A stretch of 64,000 nt of DNA from the NCBI GenBank assembly GCA_937926175.1, contig CALANV010000044.1:186001-250000 (forward strand). The letters run 5' to 3'. Numbering within the stretch: the first letter of the stretch is position 1; every line of letters starts with the position of its first letter. Shown piece by piece: positions 9,871 through 17,491 of this stretch. The DNA comes from an uncultured Rhodospirillales bacterium. Lineage in GTDB: Bacteria > Pseudomonadota > Alphaproteobacteria > CACIAM-22H2. The translations under genes were made by a program, and so were the position numbers. The notes under the pieces were generated by a model that worked only from the letters and a program-made list of their open reading frames with translations, ran no database searches and was not told the DNA's origin.

Positions 9871-11397
9871 ATGCTCGAAGGACTCGCCCTGTTTTCCCGA
9901 TCCATCGCCAACATGATGGATCCGCTCACGCTGCTTTATGTTGGCATGGCGACCCTGCTCGGGCTGGTCATCGGCGCGCTGCCCGGCCTGACCGCCACGA
10001 TGGGTGTGGCGCTGCTGACGACGCTCACGCTCAAGATGTCGCCGGACATGGCGATCTTGGTTCTGATCTGCACCTATGTCGGCGCCATCTATGGCGGCAG
10101 CCGTAGCGCGATCCTGCTCAACATTCCCGGCACGCCGGCCAACGCGGCGGCCTGTCTCGACGGCCATGCGCTGGCGCGTCAGGGCCTCGCCGGGCGCGCA
10201 ATGGGGATCTCGACCACCGGCTCGGTGATGGGAACCCTGATCGGCATGGTTTTCCTTGCCATGTTCACGCCGCTCTTGGGTGAGATGGCGCTCAAGTTTG
10301 GCGCCTACGAGTTCTTCTGGCTTGCGGTCTTCGGCGTCGTCGTCTCCGGCAACCTCACCGGGAACGATCCGTTGAAGGGGTGGCTCGCCGGCTTCGCCGG
10401 CCTGTTCATCGCGACGATCGGCCAGGACGCGATCCATGCCTATGAGCGGTTCAGCTTCGGCAACCGCGATCTGGCCGGCGGCATCCAGCTCATACCGGCG
10501 CTCGTCGGCGCGTTCGGCTTCGCCGAGGTGCTGACCGTGATGAAGGACGCAGTCGGTCGCCCTGCCATTCACAGCTTCGATTCGGTGGTTCCGCGCCTGC
10601 GCGACGTGCTCGTCTACTGGCGGACCATCATCCGTTCCGGCCTCATCGGCACCTTCATGGGCATTATTCCCGGCGTGGGGGAGGACGTCGGGTCGTGGTC
10701 GTCCTATGCGGCGGCGCGTGCCGTCAGCAAGGAACGGGACAAGTTCGGCAAGGGCTCGGTCGAAGGCCTGCTTGCCGCCGAGACCGGCGACAATGCCTGC
10801 GTGCCCGGCGCGATCATTCCGGTCCTGGCGCTCGCCGTACCGGGGTCCGCGCCAGCGGCGGTGCTGCTGGCGGCGATGATCATCCACGGCGTGCAGCCGG
10901 GCCCCCTGATCATGGTCCAGAATCCCGGCTTCGTTTACGACGTCGTCGCGATGATGCTGTTCGCGACGATCGGCATCCTGTTCTACGGCATCTTTCTCGT
11001 GCGGCCACTGATCAAGGTGTTGCAGGTGCCGCGCGACATCATCATGCCGATCGTGTTCGTGCTGTGCACGATCGGCTCGTTCGCCATCGCGCAGCGGTTG
11101 TTCGACATCTGGACGATGCTGGCTTTCGGGCTGATCGGGTTCGTCATGCGGCAGCTCAACTACCCGATGGCGCCGTTCGTTCTCGGCATCGTGCTCGGCG
11201 ATCTGCTCGACAAGAACCTGCGCCGGGGGCTCGTGCTCAGCGACGGTGACCTGACGCCGTTCTTCACCCGCCCGATCAGCGCGGTGATGGTGGCGATCAT
11301 CGTTTTCTCGATCATGATGAACTTCGCATCGGCGCGTGCCGCCCTGCGCAGTGGCCTCGCGCGCTTCGGTGCGGCGCTCGGCAGGCGGGGGATCTAG
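9871..11397 (+). CDS. tctA: TctA-family large permease of a tripartite tricarboxylate transporter
   Basis: Main inner-membrane permease, 508 residues with about a dozen hydrophobic segments. Family landmarks are the GALPGLTATMGVALL loop near residue 30, the GGSRSAILLNIPGTP motif and the second-half repeat GIIPGVGEDVGSWSSY followed by PGAIIPVLALAVPGS. These conserved glycine/proline loops occur in the two inverted halves. With the receptor and small subunit upstream it should form a cation-coupled secondary importer. It is followed by a GTAAC-N6-GTTAC operator and the enzyme operon. Confidence 0.93.
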   Translation: MLEGLALFSRSIANMMDPLTLLYVGMATLLGLVIGALPGLTATMGVALLTTLTLKMSPDMAILVLICTYVGAIYGGSRSAILLNIPGTPANAAACLDGHALARQGLAGRAMGISTTGSVMGTLIGMVFLAMFTPLLGEMALKFGAYEFFWLAVFGVVVSGNLTGNDPLKGWLAGFAGLFIATIGQDAIHAYERFSFGNRDLAGGIQLIPALVGAFGFAEVLTVMKDAVGRPAIHSFDSVVPRLRDVLVYWRTIIRSGLIGTFMGIIPGVGEDVGSWSSYAAARAVSKERDKFGKGSVEGLLAAETGDNACVPGAIIPVLALAVPGSAPAAVLLAAMIIHGVQPGPLIMVQNPGFVYDVVAMMLFATIGILFYGIFLVRPLIKVLQVPRDIIMPIVFVLCTIGSFAIAQRLFDIWTMLAFGLIGFVMRQLNYPMAPFVLGIVLGDLLDKNLRRGLVLSDGDLTPFFTRPISAVMVAIIVFSIMMNFASARAALRSGLARFGAALGRRGI

Positions 11398-11432
11398 AAA
11401 AGCATGCCGGTTGCCGAGACGGATGCGCCGTA

Positions 11433-11448
11433 GTAACTGAATGGTTAC
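11433..11448. promoter_or_regulatory. Palindromic operator GTAAC-N6-GTTAC, copy 3 (upstream of the enzyme operon)
   Basis: GTAACTGAATGGTTAC has perfect 5-bp arms and ends 14 bp before the GTG start at 11463. Its presence implies that the genes from 11463 onward have their own regulated promoter rather than depending only on read-through from tctA. Confidence 0.68.
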
Positions 11449-11462
11449 AAATTGAGGAACGC

Positions 11463-12299
11463 GTGAAGATCGCACTTTGCAACGAGGTGATCGCGGACCT
11501 GCCGTTCGAGCGGCAGTGCGCCTATGCGGCGTCGCTCGGCTATGACGGGCTCGAGATCGCCCCGTTCACGCTTGACGGCGAACCGCATCTTCTCGGCGGA
11601 AGCGTGCTTGCGCGGTTGCGACGGACGGTCGAGGCGGCGGGCCTGTGCGTGACGGGTCTCCACTGGCTGCTGGTGGCGCCAAAGGGCCTGTCGATCACGG
11701 CGGACGATGCGGCGGTGCGCAGCCGCACCGTGGAGGTGATGCGCCGCCTCGTCGGGGTTTGTGCGGCCCTCGGCGGCAAGGTGCTGGTCCATGGCTCGCC
11801 GGCCCAACGCGCGGTACCCTCGGGTACGTCCCGGGCGGAGGCCTTGGCGCGGGCGCGCGATTGCTGGGCGGCCGCGGCGGAGGAGGCCGCGCGGGCCGGC
11901 GTGATCTACTGCATCGAACCGCTTTCGCGGGATCAGACGGACGTCGTGAACACCATCGCCGAGGCCGCCGCCGTGGTGCGCGAGATCGGCAATCCGGCGC
12001 TTCGCACCATGATCGACACGAGCTCGGCCGTTCTTGCCGAGGCGAAGCCGGTACCGGACCTCATCGATGAATGGCTGCCGACCGGTCTCGTCGCGCATGT
12101 CCAGGTGAACGATCCCAACCGGCGGGGGCCCGGACAGGGCGACATGCGGTTTGCACCCGTGTTCGCCGCGCTCTGCCGCCATCGTTACGACGGCGTCGTC
12201 GCGGTGGAGCCGTTCGACTATCAGCCGGACGGACCCGGTGCGGCGGCACGGGCCATCGGCTACATCCGTGGTTTGCTCGAGGCACAGGAGGCGGCATGA
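11463..12299 (+). CDS. Xylose-isomerase-like TIM-barrel protein (sugar phosphate isomerase/epimerase family)
   Basis: 278 residues, beginning MKIALCNEV with a GTG start behind GAGGA. The AP-endonuclease-2 fold is indicated by EIAPFTL at the end of strand 2, a catalytic-type Glu142 in YCIEPLSR, Asp175 in TMIDTSSAV, His in AHVQVNDP and a final Glu in VAVEPFDY, which together form the metal site. Such proteins isomerise, epimerise, dehydrate or eliminate from keto-sugars. It starts the second transcription unit of the locus and overlaps the next gene by 4 bp (ATGA), so products are probably made in similar amounts. Substrate unknown. Confidence 0.82.
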   Translation: MKIALCNEVIADLPFERQCAYAASLGYDGLEIAPFTLDGEPHLLGGSVLARLRRTVEAAGLCVTGLHWLLVAPKGLSITADDAAVRSRTVEVMRRLVGVCAALGGKVLVHGSPAQRAVPSGTSRAEALARARDCWAAAAEEAARAGVIYCIEPLSRDQTDVVNTIAEAAAVVREIGNPALRTMIDTSSAVLAEAKPVPDLIDEWLPTGLVAHVQVNDPNRRGPGQGDMRFAPVFAALCRHRYDGVVAVEPFDYQPDGPGAAARAIGYIRGLLEAQEAA

Positions 12300-13759
12300 C
12301 CGCGCCATCGTTTCGCATTGCGGAAATCCAGTTCTTCGAGCGTCCGGTTCGGCTTCGGCTGCCGTTCCGGTTCGGCGTCGTGACCCTGACCCATTGTCCG
12401 CAGGCTTTTGCCCGCGTTCGTATTGTGCTCGCCGACGGCCGCAGCACCTGGGGTCAGGCGGCCGAGATGCTCGCACCCAAATGGTTCGACAAGAACCTGG
12501 CACTTTCCAACGAGGACAATTTCGACCAGCTTCGCGAGTCGCTGTATACGGCGCGCGATCTCTATCTGGCCGACGGCGTCGCCCGAACCGCATTCGGTCA
12601 TTTTGCCGCGCATTACCGCGCCCAGATCGCCGCGTGCGGCGAGAAGGCGCTCAACCCGCTCGTAGCGTGCTACGGCCCGGCCCTGATCGATCGCGCAGCG
12701 TACGACGCGCTGTGCCGGTTGCTGGGCGTGTCGTTCTATGACGCGACGCGACGCAACCTTGCCGGCATCACGGTCGGGGATCTCACCCCCGATCTTGCCG
12801 GCTTCGATATGGACCGCTTCCTCGAATCCTTGCGCCCACGCGCGCAGATCGCCGCCCGTCACACGGTCGGTCTCGTCGATCCGATCACTGCGTTCGATCA
12901 GACGGCCGAAACCCACGTCGACGACGGACTGCCCGAGACGCTCGAGGAGGTGGTCGCGGCCTATGGCCACCGTTGGTTCAAGCTCAAGGTCGGCGGCAAC
13001 GTCGATCAGGACATCGCGCGCCTGACGCAGATCGCGGGCGTGCTCGACCGCATGCTCGACTCCTACCACTCGACGCTGGACGGCAACGAACAGTACGAGG
13101 ACGTCGAAGCCGTAATCGACCTATGGCGTCGCATGATGGAAACGCCGGCGCTGCGCCGCCTCGCGGATAGCGTCGTCTTCATCGAGCAGCCGATCAACCG
13201 TAAGTCCGCGCTGATGCGCGACGTCCGTGCGCTCGGCCGGCTGAAACCGGTCATCATCGACGAATCCGATGCCGAGCTCGACGATCTGCTGCACGCGCGC
13301 GATCTCGGCTATGCCGGCGTGTCGTCCAAGACATGCAAGGGGTTCTACCGGTCGATCCTCAACGCGGCACGCATCGCGAAGTGGAATGCGGAGGCCGGCC
13401 GGCCGATCTTCATCATGTCGGGCGAGGATCTGACGACGCAGGCGGGCCTGTCGGTTCAGCAGGATCTCGCGCTCGTCAATCTCCTCGGCCTCACGCATGT
13501 CGAGCGGAACGGACATCACTACGTCAACGGCATGGCGGTCGCCCCGACGGCGGAGCAGGAGGCGTTCCTGGCCGCCCATCCCGATCTCTACGTGCGGAGC
13601 CACGGCGCCGTGCGCCTCGCCATCCGCAATGGCATCCTCGACATCGGCTCGCTCGAGTGTCCCGGCTTTGCCGCTGGCGCTGTGCCGGACTGGACGGCCA
13701 TGCAACCGATGCCGCGGCCGCACACGGACAAGTTCATTCACGGACAAGCGAAAGGGTAA
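12296..13759 (+). CDS. Enolase-superfamily enzyme, muconate-lactonizing/epimerase-like subgroup
   Basis: 487 residues, longer than the usual 360-400. The barrel has the catalytic pattern of the MLE subgroup: Lys229-x-Lys231 (FKLKVGG), metal ligands Asp262 (TLDGNEQ), Glu297 (FIEQP) and Asp322 (IIDESD), and a general-base Lys345 (GVSSKTCKG). Their spacing is close to that of muconate lactonizing enzyme. Reactions in this group include racemisation or epimerisation, cycloisomerisation and beta-elimination. The extra length lies mainly in a long segment between the N-terminal cap and the barrel (about residues 60-225). ATG 12296 overlaps the previous stop. It probably acts on a carboxylate intermediate of the pathway. 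Confidence 0.8.
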   Translation: MTAPSFRIAEIQFFERPVRLRLPFRFGVVTLTHCPQAFARVRIVLADGRSTWGQAAEMLAPKWFDKNLALSNEDNFDQLRESLYTARDLYLADGVARTAFGHFAAHYRAQIAACGEKALNPLVACYGPALIDRAAYDALCRLLGVSFYDATRRNLAGITVGDLTPDLAGFDMDRFLESLRPRAQIAARHTVGLVDPITAFDQTAETHVDDGLPETLEEVVAAYGHRWFKLKVGGNVDQDIARLTQIAGVLDRMLDSYHSTLDGNEQYEDVEAVIDLWRRMMETPALRRLADSVVFIEQPINRKSALMRDVRALGRLKPVIIDESDAELDDLLHARDLGYAGVSSKTCKGFYRSILNAARIAKWNAEAGRPIFIMSGEDLTTQAGLSVQQDLALVNLLGLTHVERNGHHYVNGMAVAPTAEQEAFLAAHPDLYVRSHGAVRLAIRNGILDIGSLECPGFAAGAVPDWTAMQPMPRPHTDKFIHGQAKG

Positions 13760-13765
13760 TCGGTC

Positions 13766-14917
13766 ATGGCTGAGAAGCGTCTTGGCATCATCATGAACGG
13801 CGTCACCGGCCGCATGGGGACCAATCAGCACCTCATGCGTTCCATCGTGGCGATTCGTGAGCAGGGCGGAGTGGTCCTGAAGGACGGTAGCCGCGTGATG
13901 CCCGATCCGATCCTGGTCGGACGCAACGCCGACAAACTCGCACGCCTGGCCAAGGCGGCGGGCGTCGAGCGCTGGACGACCGACCTCGACAAGGCGCTGG
14001 CCGATCCGAAGGACGAGCTGTTCTTCGACGCAGCGACGACCGTGCAGCGCTTCGACGTGATCAAGAAGGCCATCGCCGCCGGCAAGCACATCTATTGCGA
14101 AAAGCCGACGGCGACGAATGTCGCGGACGCGATGACGCTCTACAAGCTCGCCCGCGACCGCGGCATCAAGCACGGGGTCGTTCAGGACAAGCTGTGGCTG
14201 CCCGGCCTGATGAAGCTGAAGATGCTGGTCGACAGCGGTTTCTTCGGCCGCATCCTGTCGGTGCGGGGCGAGTTCGGCTATTGGGTCTTCGAAGGCGACT
14301 GGCAGCCGGCGCAACGTCCATCCTGGAACTACAAGAAGGAGGAGGGTGGCGGCATCATCGTCGACATGCTCTGCCACTGGCGCTACGTGCTCGACAACAT
14401 CTTTGGCAAGGTCAAGAGCGTGAGCTGCCTGGGAGCAATCCACATTCCCAAGCGCTGGGACGAACAGGGGCGCCCCTATGACGCGACGGCCGACGATGCC
14501 GCCTACGCGACGTTCGAGCTCGAGGGCGGGATCATCGTGCAGATGAACAGCTCATGGGCGACCCGGGTGCGCCGCGACGATCTGCTGACGCTGCACGTCG
14601 ACGGAACGCACGGGTCCGCGGTGGCCGGCCTGACCCGTTGCTTCACCCAGCACCGCGTCAACACGCCGAAGCCGGTGTGGAACCCGGACATTCCGCAGGC
14701 GATCGACTTCTTCGCGACATGGGAAGAAGTCCCGACCAACCGCGTCTACGACAACGCGTTCAAGGCGCAGTGGGAGCTGTTCATTCGCCATCTGTTCGAC
14801 GACACGCCATTCCCCTGGAACCTGCGCGAGGGCGCAAAGGGCGTTCAGCTCGCCGAGCTGGGGCTGAAAAGCTGGGAGAAGCGCTGCTGGATCGACGTTC
14901 CGGAGCTGGAGGTCTGA
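13766..14917 (+). CDS. Gfo/Idh/MocA-family NAD(P)-dependent oxidoreductase
   Basis: 383 residues. The N-terminal Rossmann fold starts GIIMNGVTGRMGTN, a G-x-x-G-x-x-G variant. The family EKP motif is at Glu112-Lys113-Pro114 (YCEKPTATN), where Lys takes part in catalysis. The C-terminal alpha/beta domain includes GGGIIVDMLCHWRYVLD with the usual conserved Asp/His segment. It would oxidise a hydroxyl of a sugar, inositol or sugar-acid ring to a ketone, a plausible first step before elimination or aldol cleavage by neighbours. It is 6 bp after the enolase-type gene and 3 bp before the DUF993 gene, clearly in one operon. Confidence 0.88.
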   Translation: MAEKRLGIIMNGVTGRMGTNQHLMRSIVAIREQGGVVLKDGSRVMPDPILVGRNADKLARLAKAAGVERWTTDLDKALADPKDELFFDAATTVQRFDVIKKAIAAGKHIYCEKPTATNVADAMTLYKLARDRGIKHGVVQDKLWLPGLMKLKMLVDSGFFGRILSVRGEFGYWVFEGDWQPAQRPSWNYKKEEGGGIIVDMLCHWRYVLDNIFGKVKSVSCLGAIHIPKRWDEQGRPYDATADDAAYATFELEGGIIVQMNSSWATRVRRDDLLTLHVDGTHGSAVAGLTRCFTQHRVNTPKPVWNPDIPQAIDFFATWEEVPTNRVYDNAFKAQWELFIRHLFDDTPFPWNLREGAKGVQLAELGLKSWEKRCWIDVPELEV

Positions 14918-14920
14918 GCG

Positions 14921-16084
14921 ATGCCGACGATCAATCTGCCGACGGCCGACGGCCGCATGGAAGCGTTCACGACCAGCGAGCCGCGCGAGTTCGACGGCCG
15001 GCCATCGCGACCGTTCAACCGCGTGGCCCTGGCGGCGGCGCACGTCGTCGCCGACCCGATCGCACAGACGGAGCCCTGGCTCGAGGCGGCGGTCGACTGG
15101 GATGCGACCATCGCGTATCGGCGCTATCTGTGGGGGCTCGGCCTCGGCGTTGCCGAGGCGATGGACACCTCGCAGCGCGGCATGGGGCTTGACTGGAACA
15201 CGTCGCTCGAGCTCATCCGTCGCAGCATCGACGCGGCGCGCGACATCCCCGACGCGGTCCTGTTTTCCGGCGCGGGCACCGATCATCTCGCACCCTCGCC
15301 CGATCTCACGCTCGCGCAGGTGATTGCCGCGTATGAGGAGCAGTGCAGCGCGATCGAAAAACTCGGCGGCCGTATCATTCTGATGGCGAGCCGCGCGCTG
15401 GCCGCATGCGCGAAATCGCCCGACGACTATCTTGAGGTCTATGGGCGCGTCCTGTCGCAGGTCCGCGACAAGGTGATCATCCACTGGCTGGGCGAAATGT
15501 TCGATCCTGCGCTCGAGGGTTATTGGGGCCATCGCGATCATTACCGGGCGATGGATGTATGCCTCGACATGCTGAACGCGAACGCCGCCAAGATCGACGG
15601 CATCAAGATCTCGCTCCTCGACAAGGACAAGGAGATCGTGATGCGCCGCCGGCTGCCGAAGGGCATGCGCATGTACACGGGCGACGACTTCAACTATGCG
15701 GAGCTCATCGCCGGCGACGAGCAGGGCTACAGCGACGCGCTGCTCGGCATCTTCGATGCGATCGCACCTGCGGCATCAGCGGCCTTGGGGGCGCTGGCAG
15801 GCAACGACTACCGGTCGTTCCACGACATCCTGGCTCCGACGGTTCCACTCTCGCGGCACATCTTCAAGGCGCCGACGCGGTTCTACAAGACGGGTGTCGT
15901 GTTCATGGCGTATCTCAACGGCCACCAGCGGCATTTCGTCATGGTCGGCGGACAGCAGAGCGCACGCTCCATCTTGCACCTCGCCGAGCTCTTCCGGCTC
16001 GCCGATCGTGCCGGTCTGCTGCGCGATCCCGATCTCGCGGTCGCGCGCATGAAGAACGTTCTCGCCGTCCATGGTCTGGCGTGA
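14921..16084 (+). CDS. DUF993-family, dihydrodipicolinate synthase-like protein
   Basis: 387 residues and matching my memory of DUF993 (PF06187), a family usually labelled DapA-like. It is distinct from the canonical DapA-type protein at 6789. An opening TIM-barrel strand FNRVALAAAHVVADP is followed by SGAGTDHLAPSPDL, IIHWLGEMFDPALEGYWG and a probable Schiff-base Lys229 in DGIKISLLD, the position of GIK in DapA enzymes. MYTGDDFNYAELI fits the barrel end. Reaction not established; a retro-aldol on a keto-sugar derivative is the natural guess. It is part of the tight 11463-16911 operon. Confidence 0.75.
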   Translation: MPTINLPTADGRMEAFTTSEPREFDGRPSRPFNRVALAAAHVVADPIAQTEPWLEAAVDWDATIAYRRYLWGLGLGVAEAMDTSQRGMGLDWNTSLELIRRSIDAARDIPDAVLFSGAGTDHLAPSPDLTLAQVIAAYEEQCSAIEKLGGRIILMASRALAACAKSPDDYLEVYGRVLSQVRDKVIIHWLGEMFDPALEGYWGHRDHYRAMDVCLDMLNANAAKIDGIKISLLDKDKEIVMRRRLPKGMRMYTGDDFNYAELIAGDEQGYSDALLGIFDAIAPAASAALGALAGNDYRSFHDILAPTVPLSRHIFKAPTRFYKTGVVFMAYLNGHQRHFVMVGGQQSARSILHLAELFRLADRAGLLRDPDLAVARMKNVLAVHGLA

Positions 16085-16911
16085 TGTCGAGGCCCGACCC
16101 GAATCTGCTGTCGCTCAACACCGCGACGGTAAAGGCTCAGTGGAATTTGGGTGAGGCCATCGAGGGCTGTGTCCGTCACGGCATTCGCGGCATTTCGCCC
16201 TGGCGCGACAAGATCGCGGAATATGGTCTGAAGGCCGCCGCCAGACACATTCGTGACGCCGGCCTGACCGTCACGGGGGTCTGTCGGGGCGGGATGTTTC
16301 CGGCCGCCGACGCGGCCGGGCGTCGCGCCGCGCTCGACGACAACCGGCGGGCCGTCGACGAGGCCGCGGCGCTCGGCGCGCAGTGCTTGGTGCTGGTGGT
16401 CGGGGGGCTGCCGCCAGGCTCCAAGGATATCGCCGGCGCACGGGCGCAGGTCCGGGACGGCATTGCCGAACTTCTCGAATACGCGCGGCCTGCCGGCGTG
16501 CCGCTCGCGATCGAGCCGCTGCATCCCATGTACGCGGCCGACCGCGCCTGCGTGAACACGCTCGGTCAGGCAAACGATCTGTGCGACGAACTCGGCGCCG
16601 GCGTCGGCGTGGCCGTCGATGTCTATCACGTCTGGTGGGACCCCGCGCTGGAGCGGGAGATCGCCCGCGCCGGATCGCGGATCCTCGGCTTTCACATCTG
16701 CGACTGGCTGGTACCGACGACCGACTTGCTGCTCGATCGCGGCATGATGGGGGACGGCGTCATCGACATTCCGAAGATTCGCGGCTGGGTCGAAAAGGCC
16801 GGCTATACCGGCTTCCACGAGGTCGAGATCTTCTCGGCGAACAACTGGTGGAAGCGCGACGCCGACGAAGTCCTGCGCATCTGCCGCGAGCGGCACCAGA
16901 CCGTGTGCTGA
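16084..16911 (+). CDS. Second xylose-isomerase-like TIM-barrel protein of the locus
   Basis: 275 residues, only distantly similar to the protein at 11463. Metal-site residues are recognisable: Glu144 (LAIEPLHP), Asp179 (VAVDVYHVWWD), His204 (LGFHICDW) and Glu246/Glu248 (GFHEVEIF). Arg and Asp in SPWRDKI and the HICDWLVPT segment resemble the hydroxypyruvate-isomerase/3-keto-sugar group. ATG 16084 shares one base with the preceding TGA; an in-frame GTG at 16081 is also possible. As the last gene of the operon it may work on the intermediate made by the dehydrogenase. Confidence 0.82.
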   Translation: MSRPDPNLLSLNTATVKAQWNLGEAIEGCVRHGIRGISPWRDKIAEYGLKAAARHIRDAGLTVTGVCRGGMFPAADAAGRRAALDDNRRAVDEAAALGAQCLVLVVGGLPPGSKDIAGARAQVRDGIAELLEYARPAGVPLAIEPLHPMYAADRACVNTLGQANDLCDELGAGVGVAVDVYHVWWDPALEREIARAGSRILGFHICDWLVPTTDLLLDRGMMGDGVIDIPKIRGWVEKAGYTGFHEVEIFSANNWWKRDADEVLRICRERHQTVC

Positions 16912-16962
16912 TCGCTGCCCCTTTGCACCGGGGCGGCGTTCCGGTGACCCAAGATCGGTGCC

Positions 16963-16978
16963 GGTATCACGTGATACC
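16963..16978. promoter_or_regulatory. Perfect 16-bp palindrome, candidate regulator site
   Basis: GGTATCACGTGATACC is identical to its reverse complement. It sits 52 bp after the last gene of the catabolic operon, on the convergent side of the decayed MetE-like gene. Such a palindrome suits a GntR- or LacI-type dimer, but no regulated gene start is next to it, so it may be a relic. It differs from the TetR-type palindromes of this locus. Confidence 0.35.
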
Positions 16979-17121
16979 TTCAGGCAACGGTCCGGATCGC
17001 GCAGAACGTCTCCCGGCCTGACCGTGTATTGACAGCCGACACCCTTCAAGGTGGAATTCCCGCCGGATAATTGCGCCCGCTAGGTCGCCGGCTTGGCGGG
17101 CATTTTGTCTGGACCGGTCGC

Positions 17122-17404
17122 TGTCCCACCGGCCGGTCCGTTGTCCCACTGTCCCATTGTCCCAGCATCCCGGCACGTCGCTGTCCCATTTGCCGATTGT
17201 CGTTGCCGGGGGACGGACCGGCCGCCACAACGGCGAAACAGTCGGAACGGGCCGAACGGCTGGTGCGGACGAAACGGCTGGAACACTGAAACGACTGATT
17301 TTCCAGTATGATTTTCCCGCCCCACCGGTTGCGGGAGCCGGTCGTCGGGAGCCCGGGCTGGGGCCTCCTGTCCCAAGTGTCCCGGTCCTGTCCCAGGTGT
17401 TCCA
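17122..17404. repeat. TGTCCCA-rich degenerate repeat tract
   Basis: TGTCCCA occurs at 17122, 17142, 17150, 17158, 17182, 17369 and 17389, with a TGTCCCG variant at 17378; some copies are spaced 8-11 bp. Between the two clusters (17234-17300) lie short irregular GAAACG/GGAAC/CGAACGG repeats. No gene is credible here: both strands give low-complexity peptides. The tract fills most of the 580-bp space between the catabolic operon and the decayed MetE-like gene. It resembles minisatellite-like slippage more than iterons, and no replication genes are near. Confidence 0.55.
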
Positions 17405-17491
17405 GCCGTCGATGCCGGGGGGCCGGGACAGGGCGAGTCCCGCGCGACGCGCCGGGGCAGGCCAAGAACCGTGCGGAGGGTCGGGGGCGGT

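Noticed and set aside
8992..11475. An 827-residue open frame on the minus strand opposite tctC-tctB-tctA
   Set aside because: Low-complexity, Arg/His/Asp-rich text that mirrors high-GC3 plus-strand genes with clear family motifs. It is an antisense shadow; the same holds for 19584-21464 (-) against dxs.
17122..17404. TGTCCCA repeats considered as a CRISPR array or replication iterons
   Set aside because: Units are 7 bp with irregular spacing, no 20-40 bp repeat/spacer pattern, no cas or replication initiator gene nearby.
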